Of a stretch of 24,263 nucleotides of DNA, positions 10,545 through 19,611 are shown piece after piece (the first letter of the stretch is position 1; each line of letters starts with the position of its first letter). The notes beneath the pieces were generated by a model. That model was not told the DNA's origin, did not search any database, and saw only the letters and a list, made by a program, of their open reading frames with translations. Location: positions 1 to 24,263 of the forward strand of contig LWCA01000534.1 of the NCBI GenBank assembly GCA_001642005.1, given 5' to 3'. Position numbers and translations under genes: made by a program. The stretch comes from Intoshia linei (lineage: Eukaryota; Orthonectida; Rhopaluridae).

Positions 10545-11325
10545 TAGTGATGTGATGATTCCAAGGAATCAGAATCGGGGATCGCTGGAATCGTGGATTT
10601 TTAGGTATCGTAAGCGTAAAAATTGTAAAATTCGATTCTTTGCGACTTTTTTAAAAGAAAATAATACATTGCAAAAAACAAGTTTTTTTAAATTAAATTA
10701 ATTACATATAAATTATCGCTCCATACAATAAAACAATTAATTTTCCGAATATTGGTTTACTTAGGCTGACCATATTTTTGTCGTACTAAAAGTAATACTT
10801 TTATTGCTTATAAACAAAATATGTTTTTGATTAATTTTTGATTAGAAAAATATACATTTAAGTTAAATTTCAATTTATAAGTTTATTTAGTTTTGAAAAG
10901 TTCGTCGAAAGTACGACTTTTGACACTGTTCCAAAGTCGTACTTTTGGTCGCACTAGTTTACTTGTAAAATAATATTTATCTTCACCTCCTTCTTCAATT
11001 GAAGGTTTAATAATTGTCAGGGTTGTATGTTCGATCTGTTCTCCAAAACAAAATGAAATTTTTAGTATATCTGGTAAAAATCTAATTTTTTATCATTATC
11101 ATTTAAAATTATTTGGTTCTAATATTAATTTAATATTAATTAATTAATGTTAAGCATTCTTGCTATGTTTCTTAGTTGTTTATTTCGTAGTTTTATAAAT
11201 TCTTTTAGGTTTGGTTATTTTTCTAATTGAAACAAATAAAACTCACAAAAATAGTTTGATTCAAAAGAATTTAGAATAGCATGGGAATCGGGATCATTGA
11301 AAATTTAGGAATCGTCGCATCACTA
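10545..11325. mobile_element. hAT-like element with TIRs and degenerate 8-bp target duplication
   Basis: The left end reads TAGTGATGTGATGATTCC (10545-10562). The right end, in reverse complement, reads TAGTGATGCGACGATTCC, so 16 of 18 match. Flanking 8-mers are ATCATGGC (10537-10544) and ATCATTAC (11326-11333), agreeing at 6 of 8, as expected of an old 8-bp hAT target duplication. The element is 781 bp. Subterminal regions share the GGAATC/GATTCC motif. A minus-strand open frame of about 65 codons ends at 10883 and contains RPKVRLWNSVKSRTFDELF; I do not recognise it, and it could be captured or chance sequence. Internal inverted copies of a GTCGTACTTTT-type motif occur at 10905-10950. The element is non-autonomous, with no transposase domain seen. 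Confidence 0.65.
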
Positions 11326-11939
11326 ATCATTACTAATTTGTTTATTAAATTTATAACGTTAAGCCAAGAATCTTGTACAGGTAGCTAGGGCCATAATAAT
11401 TTTTAAATAGATGTTTTTAAAAAATGTTCTGTATAATCTGTATTAAAATGTAGATTAAAATGATTCTTTTATTTTTAATATTTTTAAAAAAAAAAGATAA
11501 ATGGGGATTTTTATTCTAAAAGAGTAAATTTTTGAAACCAAATTTGAGATAAAATCTAATCCTCGAAAAACTATTAGAAATAGGTCTGGTATAACAACTC
11601 CTCTTTCGTAAATAAACGGAAAAAAATAAATTAAAATACTAAAACCCTCAATTCAACCAAAATGCAAAATTTAACCATGGGACACAAACCAACAAAATGT
11701 AAGATTATAACGTACTAATATTACGCTACATGTATGTATTTATCATATACATGTATGGAAATTTAGTATTACTTTGATTGTTTTTATAATTAAATGCATG
11801 CAAAATATAAATAATAAATACGATATACAATAATAAATGTATAATACGCATTATTTTGTACGTATTAACAGTGTTGACATACATAATAGCGTGGTAAAGT
11901 AGATGCATTAATTGCATCATAACTTGAACTAATGATGAA
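11326..11939. other. Upstream region of MBOAT copy 4
   Basis: About 600 bp without a supported gene. The minus open frame 11726-12031 overlaps the start of copy 4 antisense and is a shadow. Two TACATGTA palindromes lie 21 bp apart (11727 and 11748), about 200 bp before the start codon, and could be regulatory, but no function is established. Confidence 0.4.
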
Positions 11940-13358
11940 ATGATGGACTGGCAATTACAATTAGCTTTAACCATGAGAATGTGTATATTGATTGGATCAA
12001 GGGGTATTAAATACAAAAAATTATTGTACACAATTTCATATTTTATAATTTTAACAATTATTTTTTATCAATATTTGTTTAAATTTTATAGTGGACCACT
12101 TGTCAATTTGATAATAATATTCATAATATGTAAAAAGTGTAAAAATGAATATATAAAAAACAATTTATATAATATATCATTAATGTGGATATTTATATGG
12201 ACAATGATGATGCATTTTACAACCAATATTAGATTTAAAGATTTAATTCGATATGGCGGGATCTTGGGTTCAGGTGTTCAAATGTTGTCCACAGTGTCAC
12301 ATATTTCTCCAAATTTGGGAAAAATTATGGAAAAAGTTGATTCGAAATCTAATACTGAACCTAAAGAAAGTTTAGCAGAATCAGATTCTAATTTGATGAG
12401 TACTTTTTCTCAAGTTTTTTATTTTCACACTTCATTAGCCGGTATGTTTGGAAGTCCAGTTTATAATTATCGTGAATATTTACAATTGATTAAACCTAGC
12501 AGAATTTACATTTCTTTTAAAAATATTTTCAAGATTATTGTTTATGTTGTAAGTGCTAATGTCATTTATAAATATGTTGGGTCGATAGACGACAAATTTA
12601 AAATTTTAAACAATAATGTCTCACTCAAAGAAAGTTTTCTACAGTTAATTTTGTACTCATCCTTGTTATCCTTATATTTTCAATTAATAATAACTACAAG
12701 TTGCATTTTTTCTGAGATTGTTATCAATGCTAGTGGAATTCCAACAAATAAAAGCAACCAAACTACCTGGATTCATGGAATGGATTTTTGTAATTTATCT
12801 TGTAAAAATTCACTTAGAACCATGATGCGAGCATGGAATATGTCGATACAGCTTTGGATTTATAGATGCTTTTATCTAAAATTTAATTTGAACAAAATTA
12901 ATAAATCCTATGCTTTGGCTCTAGTTATTATTTTTAACGTTCTATGGCACGGTTTTTATATGATGTACGCTGTAGCCGCATTTATATTTGTTGCTTGTGT
13001 ATGTATTCAAGACTATATAATTTCAACTTTTATATTGTATGAAAGGCATTTTACCAAAGATTCTACTCATATTAATGGACATTCCGATTTAAAATACATG
13101 TTTGAATGCATCCAAGGTGTTAGAATCGGAAGATTTGGTGTCAATTTATTTTTTAATATCTTTATGTGGATTTTAACTCATTTAACAATGCATTTTTTGT
13201 TTATTTGCATTTCTACTGATAATAACACAATTATTTGGAATTTTTGGAAATGTTTATACTTTTATCCAATTTTCATTTGGATTTTTCTCTATATTATCAC
13301 CAAATTTATCACAATTATTTATCCTATTATAAATAAAAGTCAATGTGAAATTCATTAA
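11940..13358 (+). CDS. MBOAT family acyltransferase, MBOAT7-like, copy 4 (intact, divergent)
   Basis: An intact single-exon gene for 472 aa, the most diverged of the four paralogues. Features in order: N-terminal hydrophobic helices; MHFTTN at about 91-96; a hydrophilic linker at about 128-152; GSPVYNYREYLQLIKPSRIY at 171-190; GMDFCNLSCKNSLRTMM at 280-296; the catalytic-type Asn300 in AWNMSIQLW, which keeps the classical WNMS form while copies 1-3 have YN; His337 in FNVLWHGFY; and C-terminal hydrophobic helices. Both catalytic-type residues fall at exactly the same numbers as in copy 1, which supports the start. A second Met at codon 2 could be the true start. The expected reaction is acyl-CoA-dependent reacylation of a lysophospholipid in the ER membrane. 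Substrate preference cannot be read from the sequence. Confidence 0.87.
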   Translation: MMDWQLQLALTMRMCILIGSRGIKYKKLLYTISYFIILTIIFYQYLFKFYSGPLVNLIIIFIICKKCKNEYIKNNLYNISLMWIFIWTMMMHFTTNIRFKDLIRYGGILGSGVQMLSTVSHISPNLGKIMEKVDSKSNTEPKESLAESDSNLMSTFSQVFYFHTSLAGMFGSPVYNYREYLQLIKPSRIYISFKNIFKIIVYVVSANVIYKYVGSIDDKFKILNNNVSLKESFLQLILYSSLLSLYFQLIITTSCIFSEIVINASGIPTNKSNQTTWIHGMDFCNLSCKNSLRTMMRAWNMSIQLWIYRCFYLKFNLNKINKSYALALVIIFNVLWHGFYMMYAVAAFIFVACVCIQDYIISTFILYERHFTKDSTHINGHSDLKYMFECIQGVRIGRFGVNLFFNIFMWILTHLTMHFLFICISTDNNTIIWNFWKCLYFYPIFIWIFLYIITKFITIIYPIINKSQCEIH

Positions 13359-13491
13359 ATTATTTAAATTTTATTTTTTGTTGATCTTTATTACAGTTTA
13401 AGAGGCGGTCCTCAAAGCAAGAGAAATATTTGTATTTTATAATTGTATAAGATTCTTCTTTCATTTCCTACATTTTTTTTATTAGATTTAT

Positions 13492-13497
13492 AATAAA
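13492..13497 (+). terminator. Candidate poly(A) signal AATAAA of MBOAT copy 4
   Basis: The first clear AATAAA after the copy 4 stop, 134 nt downstream. It is weakly supported in such AT-rich sequence. Confidence 0.35.
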
Positions 13498-13508
13498 ATA
13501 TAAACCTA

Positions 13509-14394
13509 CAGTATAACCTCGACTATTCGCTAAATCGAGAATTAAAAAATTTTGGCGAATAATGGAAGCTAGTTTATAGTTTTATAGTTTTAGTTTTAGC
13601 TAAAAAACCAAAAATTGCGTATCAATGATAAAAACCGAAGGAATCAATATAAGAGATCAGAGCCAAACATACTAAGTGCAAGGCAATGCAAAAATGAAAA
13701 ACAAGTCCCTAAAAAAATTTAAAGGCGATGCGTAGTGTCAATTAGCCTCTAGCCCCTCTAAGACTCTTGGCTTGATATTTTAAATTTAACACACGAAATA
13801 GTTATGATATTCAAGAATATAATTTTTCATTGCTCAATTTGGAAAAATTAGGCACAATTTTACAAAAATTTGGTCGCACCGAATTAAGGTTCGGTACGGT
13901 AGGTTCGTTACCGAGGTTGAACGTTAAATTCTTATTTTTCCCGAAATTGTAGGATGATATTTTTAACTTTTATTAATAGTCGTACACCTTTATAATGAAC
14001 AATCAAAAAAAAATATTTTTTATCGTTTCTTTATTAGCAAATATGGTTCTTTTATTTTTTAACTCTATTCTTTAATAAATTGTCATTTTGGGAAATTAAA
14101 AAGCGGGATTTATACATATATTCATTTAATCTGGATATTCATAGTGAATCAAGATTTGTATTGTTTTAATAACTAAATAGATGGAATTTTTCTTAACCAT
14201 AATTAACAGGAAAGAAAATAAATCAAAAAAGTAAATTGCTTCGTTTTGAATTTAATTTTTGTAACAATCATCGCTTCGCTTGTCGTTTGTTGGAATACTA
14301 TATAAACCATATAAGATTTTTATGTTCAATATAATTCATTATTGAACAAAAATATTAAATTCCATATTATATTCACTATAGGGGAGTACGACTG
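13509..14394. mobile_element. Candidate pogo/Tigger-like element
   Basis: The left end CAGTATAACCTCGACTATTC, preceded by TA, resembles pogo/Tigger terminal repeats, and GCGAATAATGGA follows at about 13554, as is common inside such termini. A candidate right end in reverse complement reads CAGTCGTACTCCCCTATAG and is followed by TA at 14395-14396. The two ends match each other well only over CAGT and scattered positions, so the boundaries are tentative. No transposase is visible. A family B repeat (13700-13925) lies inside. Confidence 0.35.
13700..13925 (+). repeat. Interspersed repeat family B, copy 1
   Basis: This shares ordered blocks with 16015-16195: GATGCGTAGTGTC / GAAGCGTAATGTC, TAGCCCCT, AATTTAACACAC, AGTTATGATATT, GCTCAATTTGG, and GGTACGGTAG near the right end. 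Inverted relatives occur at 15480-15550 and 16418-16520. Confidence 0.7.
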
Positions 14395-14464
14395 TAATTT
14401 GAAAAATATTTGTTGATAATTATCATTAATTATATACTTAATTATTTTTACTTATAGAATATGC

Positions 14465-15035
14465 TTTGTTTCTGTGTATATGTCTGTGTTATCGTTTATA
14501 TCAATAACTACCAGTCTTAGAATTTTATAAATTGCACATTTCAATTACAGGTTTTTACCGGGGTTTAGCAAAATAAATTTCAACCTCCCAAATTCACATC
14601 TTACGGGCCAAAACCACAAATTACTCTTTTTTTTAATGAAAACAGCCCTAGAATTCTCAAATTCTCTTTTTCATTGAAAATGACAAAATAGGTTTTTATA
14701 ATTTTATTTTTTCTAGAATTTATGCTATTTATGACAATTTTTAGGTGAGTGTTTTTACTTTATTGTTAAGATTATACAACTCATTCTGTCTAATAAATTA
14801 TTTCTTTAATTTTATTTTTTCTGGAATTTATGCTATTTATGACAATTTTTAGGATTGGACATTTTTACTTTATTTTAACATTTACACACATTCTGTCTAA
14901 TAAATTAAAAAAATGGGATAACAATTGTTTTTAAAATTATTTACGCAATATTTACAAACAAAAAATTAAGATGGAATAATTCACTTTAAAGTAAAAAGTA
15001 ATGTGATATGATAGTTCCACCTGATACAATGCATG
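14465..15035 (+). repeat. Interspersed repeat family A, longest plus-strand copy
   Basis: Module order: a GTTTCTGTGTATATGTCTG start; AATTCACATCTTACGGGCC; AACAGCCCTAGAATT; a module containing GAATTTATGCTATTTATGAC; CATTCTGTCTAATAAATT; and an end module AAAAAGTAATGTGATATGAT then TTCCACCTGA. The same modules occur in the same order, inverted, at 20416-21340. The small open frame at 15091-15273 just beyond is not recognisable as a gene. Confidence 0.72.
14700..14906 (+). repeat. ~100-bp direct tandem duplication inside family A copy
   Basis: Units at 14700-14800 and 14808-14906 both run from AATTTTATTTTTTCTRGAAT through GCTATTTATGACAATTTTTA to CATTCTGTCTAATAAATTA. The inverted copy near 20630-20790 has one complete module plus a second TATGACAATTTTTA block. 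Confidence 0.8.
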
Positions 15036-16014
15036 TAGTACATAACAGTCAACATAGTGTATTATAATATACATTTTTAACATATTTAATATGCTATATT
15101 TAATATTCTATTCAGACATATGCTTATTTATAGTCATTTGTAACCGGTGTTGTGGAATAAGTAAACTTGTAATATTGAACCTTTTACTCTATGTTATGTG
15201 GAATACGGTCCATCAGATCATTCTTTGTTTTGTATTTAAATGTGGGCAATTAATTAATAATAATGATGATTAATTATTCAATTATAAATAGTCTCTAATC
15301 AAAAAAAAATAGGTAAACTATAAATTCCTTGTTTGAACTGTGACATTGAAATTTTTTGTGTATATTAAATGGAAATGACTAATAGCTGTGATATTTGTTA
15401 AAGTTATCGGTCTTTCGTTTTTCCATCTTTAAAAATAATGTGTAATTTGTGGTTTTAACCGTGGAGATTATTGCCAAATCTACCGTACCCGAGACTCCAC
15501 TTCGGGCTTCGTTTATCCAATTTGATCATTAAACGCAATTATTGAATATCATTAATATTTTGTGTGGTAAATTTAGAATGTCAAGTGAAGAGCATTAGAT
15601 AAGTGGCTAGGTAATATGATACTATGCCATGTAAGCAAAATAATTCATGAGCGTATTTTTCATTTTAGGTGGCCTCGTAATGGTCAGTTTGATTCTGGTG
15701 ACGATGTAAATTTTTGGGTTTTGGGTTGCATTTTATGATAATTCATATGAGTTTAAGAAATTAATTTAATTTTTAAAAAAGGTTTATTTGATTATTTAAT
15801 CGTGAAGTTGCCAATTTTTAAATTTGAAATTTATCTAACTTTTTGCACCGGTAAAAGTAATTTATTATTTTTATTTTTATAATTTCTGGGACTTACAATA
15901 ACTATTTTTTCATTAAATGGTTACACACAGGCCGACACATATTTTTAGCACATTTTACTTTATATACGCAGAGCTAAACTCGTGATCACCCGAAAATAAA
16001 AAATGAATATCTAA
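15036..16014. other. Repeat-derived, gene-free region
   Basis: No exon is supported. 15480-15550 is an inverted fragment of family B (CTACCGTACCCGAGACTCCA). A block near 15665-15715 (AGGTGGCCTCGTAATGG) loosely resembles 16635-16670. The rest is plain AT-rich sequence. Confidence 0.5.
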
Positions 16015-16195
16015 AAATTTTACAAGCGAAGCGTAATGTCCTATAGCCCCTAGCCACCTCTGTAATACTCTTGATTATACTTTTTTAATTTAACACACAA
16101 TACAGTTATGATATTTAATGAAATAATTTTTTTAATGCTCAATTTGGCAAATGAGGCACCAAAGAGAGTACTCGGGTACGGTAGATTCTATAGGA
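16015..16195 (+). repeat. Interspersed repeat family B, copy 2
   Basis: A plus-strand relative of 13700-13925 with the same block order, ending at GGGTACGGTAGATTCTA. No target duplication can be defined. Confidence 0.7.
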
Positions 16196-16417
16196 AATAA
16201 TAGATGTATATAATTAAGTATTGATATTTAAGTACACATATTTGAATTGGGTGTGTAATTAATAAATATTTATAATTTACTTTTTGAATAAAGCGCGTAT
16301 CCTTCCAAAACCATTTGAAAAAAATCTTGTTACAGATATTTTAATTAATCGCAAAGCTAACGACATTTTAATCTATATATAATTAATAATAGACATTATG
16401 AACAGTACTGAACCTAT

Positions 16418-16520
16418 AGTACCCGAAACCTTCTGGAGCGAATTTTTCCAATTGAGCATTAAAAAAATTATATTCTTGAATATAATAACTATTTTGGGTG
16501 TTAATTTTAATATTTCTAAG
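16418..16520 (-). repeat. Interspersed repeat family B, inverted copy
   Basis: In reverse complement this reads AACACCCAAAATAGTTATTA, TATTCAAGAATATAAT, AATGCTCAATTGG and GGTTTCGGGTACT, the same series as copy 1. The 72-codon open frame from 16398 is read through this repeat on the plus strand and is therefore not treated as a gene. Confidence 0.65.
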
Positions 16521-17300
16521 CTAATAGTAATAATAATTAGTTTATATTTTCATTATTTATACAGTACATACAGTACAGTTTATTTATACATACAGTTTAT
16601 TTATATTTATTGTTAAGAATTTATGTTTCATTTTCAGGGTGACCTCGAGCCTAGGGATCGCATAAATTTTTTATAAAATTCAATCGTAACAATAGCTGAG
16701 TAACAGTGCAATATTCACTAATATATGTAATTTTTATATACATATGTTAAAAGAGGAATATTCACATATAATGGGTTTACTGTGTCTTAATTGAATCATA
16801 ATATAACTATAAATTATCATACCTAGCAAATTATGCGTTATTTTTGTATCAATGTTTACATTCATGTTAATATTAATATTTTAGTTTATTGTATCGTGAT
16901 TAGTGTTGGCAATTTATCGAAAATATTTTCATCAATAATTATCGTCATATTTTTGACGCTGATTGTATTACAATAATTTATTATGCTTTGGTTTTAAAGA
17001 AAAATTTAAAAAAAACCAAAACATTTACAACCTCTGGCGAAAGATTCGCTCTTTTTTTTATGTAATGATAATGATAATTATGTAATAATTTTTATGTAAC
17101 TCAGAAACTTACCTGTTAAAAACCCTAATTATCCTTTTTTTAAATCAAATGAATCTTGGAACTTAAAAAATAACATTCTGATAGAGATTTTAAAATCATA
17201 AACATTACATTGTATCATCAATTTAAATATCTTCATCGCCAATAATAATAATTTGTATACTTTAAAATGATTTATTAAACATAAATGTAATTTAATTTAA
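16521..17300. other. Gene-free region before the kinase gene
   Basis: No supported gene. 17095-17240 is a diverged 5' fragment of family A (AAACATTACATTGTATCATC, then ATCTTCATCGCC). The last tens of bases are the 3' UTR of the minus-strand kinase gene, with its poly(A) signal at 17271-17276. Confidence 0.5.
17271..17276 (-). terminator. Poly(A) signal AATAAA of the deoxynucleoside kinase gene
   Basis: On the minus strand AATAAA begins 24 nt after the TGA stop (17301-17303), a normal position for a short 3' UTR. Confidence 0.55.
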
Positions 17301-18989
17301 TCAAATTGAGGTTAATCCAAACAAAATTTTATGTTGGCATTTTTTAATTTCTTGAACTACATCACTATACTGTTGATCTGCATCAATTATAATGACGGCT
17401 GTATTTGTATTTAAATTTTCTTGGTCTCTCAATAACCAATTATCATGCAATTCATGCAATTCTTTTAGATACTCCTAAATGACATGTTCATTTTTATGAA
17501 AATTATTAATACCAGTGTAATATTTTCCTCTCCAATCCGATTTCGTTTCTTTATTCGTTTAAGGCAGATTTCAGGTGAAGCTCTCATGTAAACTAGATTA
17601 ATTTAATTAAATAAAAAATATTAAATTCAAGGATAAGTAAAAGATAAATTTGAACAATTGTTTTTAACGCATGAAATTTTTACTATTTTACGGAAAGTTC
17701 TGTGGACCTATTAGTGATCCGTATTGACAACGAAAAAGTCAATAATTATTGAGTTTAAATATTATTTAAAAAAAAGTTATTTACCTTTTTTTAAAACTTT
17801 ATTAATAATGAATTATTATAGTTAAGTTATAATGCAACAATGTAATTTACCTCCTTAACTTAAATTTAAATAGAAAAAATAATTTCATTTCAAATAAACT
17901 ACAAACCTATAAGATCTAGATGAAAATTAAAATTGGTCATTATCCAATTATACCATGCATCCAATATATTGAATTCATCTTTTTGAAGGTATCCTCTAAA
18001 AAATTGTGAAATAAAAATCAATGTATACGAATTCAATAGGTTTTTCGTGAAACAGTAATGTGCGCTTTGTAAAGAACGTTCATATAGCTTAACTTTTTTG
18101 GTCTAAATTTGAAAAATAATTAAATGTCCATTTTTAAAAAATTAAAGTCGAGTGATTTTTAACTGGAATTATAAAAGGCAATTTCAAAACAGGGCCGTGG
18201 ATAAACTAGGGGACATATGGCCGGGCTTAAAAACATGAGGGGTCTAATATTTTAATTTATTAATAGATAAATTAGAAAATTTCTTAAGTATTTCAAAATT
18301 GTGACGACCAATGTGATTTTCAACTGTTCGTTTTAATTTTTAGGTAATAAACGATCGATTAAACAATGTATAGACGTACTAATTTTAAAAAAAATTGATG
18401 GGGCCTACTACTGGCTCTTCACCACCCTGTCCCAATGATTAAAAGATACTTACATAACAAAAATGTTAATAAGGGAAATTATAGTAAAAAATATTGAGTA
18501 ATTATATTAATGTTTTTATATCAATTTGATGAAAAAAATGTATTAACCACTACATTACATGTATATCAACATAAAAAACCTGTTTAGCTTGATATATATC
18601 ACTAATGGTGAGCTGCACAAATGATTGAAAGGCTAATCCCCATCGTTTACGATCTTTGTTAAATTTTTCCTATAATTTTGAAGATGATTAAAGATTAATG
18701 TGTAAATAATTCAATTACAAAGATGTTGATTCCGTCCAAATTACTCCACGACTTTATTGGTTCATCGTGTGTCTAAAATTTCGTACAAGTTATAATGTGC
18801 AAGGTGATATTTGTAAATATACAGGTTTATTTACCTCACAAATACTTGAAAACTGTTTAAAGTGATTTAAAATTGTTGATTTACCCGCTCCAATATTCCC
18901 CTCAAAAGCTACTTTTATTTTGTTTACATTTGTACCTATAAATGTATATTTATTACAAATTTTATACATGAAAAGATTTCTGGGGGCAT
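17301..18989 (-). CDS. Deoxynucleoside kinase (dCK/dGK/TK2-type), 8 exons
   Basis: Exons: 18989-18968, 18935-18835, 18772-18719, 18669-18580, 18102-18029, 17995-17907, 17592-17513, 17474-17301. They join in frame to 684 nt (227 aa), the usual size, and all introns are GT-AG. The enzyme phosphorylates deoxynucleosides with ATP in the salvage pathway. Visible motifs: P-loop GNIGAGKS at 20-27; DEP at 44-46, followed by a conserved-type W; KRWGLAFQSFVQLT, the substrate-site helix; ERS at 97-99; VYMRASPEICLKRIKKR from 144, ending in the arginine-rich lid; and EYLKELHELHDNWL near the end. Introns are 32, 62, 49, 477, 33, 314 and 38 nt. The start ATG lies in a 22-nt coding exon and there is no clear mitochondrial presequence. 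It points away from the plus-strand gene starting at 19612. Substrate specificity cannot be told. Confidence 0.88.
17996..18028 (-). other. 33-nt frame-neutral intron in the kinase gene
   Basis: The minus-strand sequence begins GTATACATTG and ends ATTTTTTAG. Splicing joins NLLNS directly to GYLQKDEF, matching the family spacing. The intron is a multiple of three and has no in-frame stop, so unspliced RNA would insert 11 residues (hydrophobic, with IFISQFF) between the ERS helix and the next helix. Confidence 0.65.
18190..18429. mobile_element. hAT-like MITE in the 477-nt kinase intron (candidate)
   Basis: The left end reads CAGGGCCGTGGAT. The right end in reverse complement reads CAGGGTGGTGAAG, and GGGGCC/GGCC blocks lie just inside. 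The CAGGGCCG-type terminus is common in hAT elements. The flanking 8-mers match at only 4 of 8, so the target duplication is not convincing. Removing it would leave an intron of about 237 nt. Confidence 0.4.
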
Positions 18990-19611
18990 TTTTGAAATTT
19001 ATAAATTAAAATTACTGTGATGAATAAACTTTATGTCAACAATATGATATAAATAGAAATTTGCGATATTTTAAATTTTTATTCATTACATTGCTTATAG
19101 CATTCATATTGTTAAAAATACTTGTTTATCATTTTTTGACCGTATAAACTTTATATTGTTATATTTGTTATTTTTTAGTTATTTGCGTATTTTGCAAATG
19201 TTTTAAAATTTAAAATTTTCACATTTTATTTACATACATGTATGCACTAATGTGTAGAGAATTTGAATTTTGAAGACTTCAACTGCATGTATCAAGTGAA
19301 GGTCACTCCATTATAGATAATTATATAATGCAGATTTCTCAACATAGACGTTTGAAATATTTATATACATTTTTACATGTATTCATTATTAAAGTACATG
19401 CCTAATGTTTTCAGACTATTATTTTGGTTTTTTATCATTTTTGTAATAAAATTGAGATATTAACGTCGTAGATACACAAGAACAAAATAAATCCATATAA
19501 ACAAATATAATGTCATTTTTACATTTACATGTATTGTATTTACATGTAAATTTATTGTAATAAACTGTATATCAATCTATTTCAAATAAAATATAATTTT
19601 TTCTCAATTGA
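18990..19611. other. Divergent intergenic region between kinase and helical-protein genes
   Basis: 622 nt separate the two divergent start codons. No exon is seen. Four TACATGTA palindromes fall here (19235, 19374, 19526, 19541), the densest cluster in the window, so a shared promoter element is possible but unproven. Confidence 0.45.

Noticed and set aside
11726-12031. 101-codon minus-strand open frame
   Set aside because: Antisense to the start of MBOAT copy 4 and composed of AT-rich shadow codons.
15091-15273. 60-codon plus-strand open frame
   Set aside because: No family resemblance; located just beyond a family A repeat in a gene-free region.
16398-16616. 72-codon plus-strand open frame resembling a membrane peptide
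   Set aside because: Its 5' half is an inverted copy of repeat family B, so the coding appearance is incidental.
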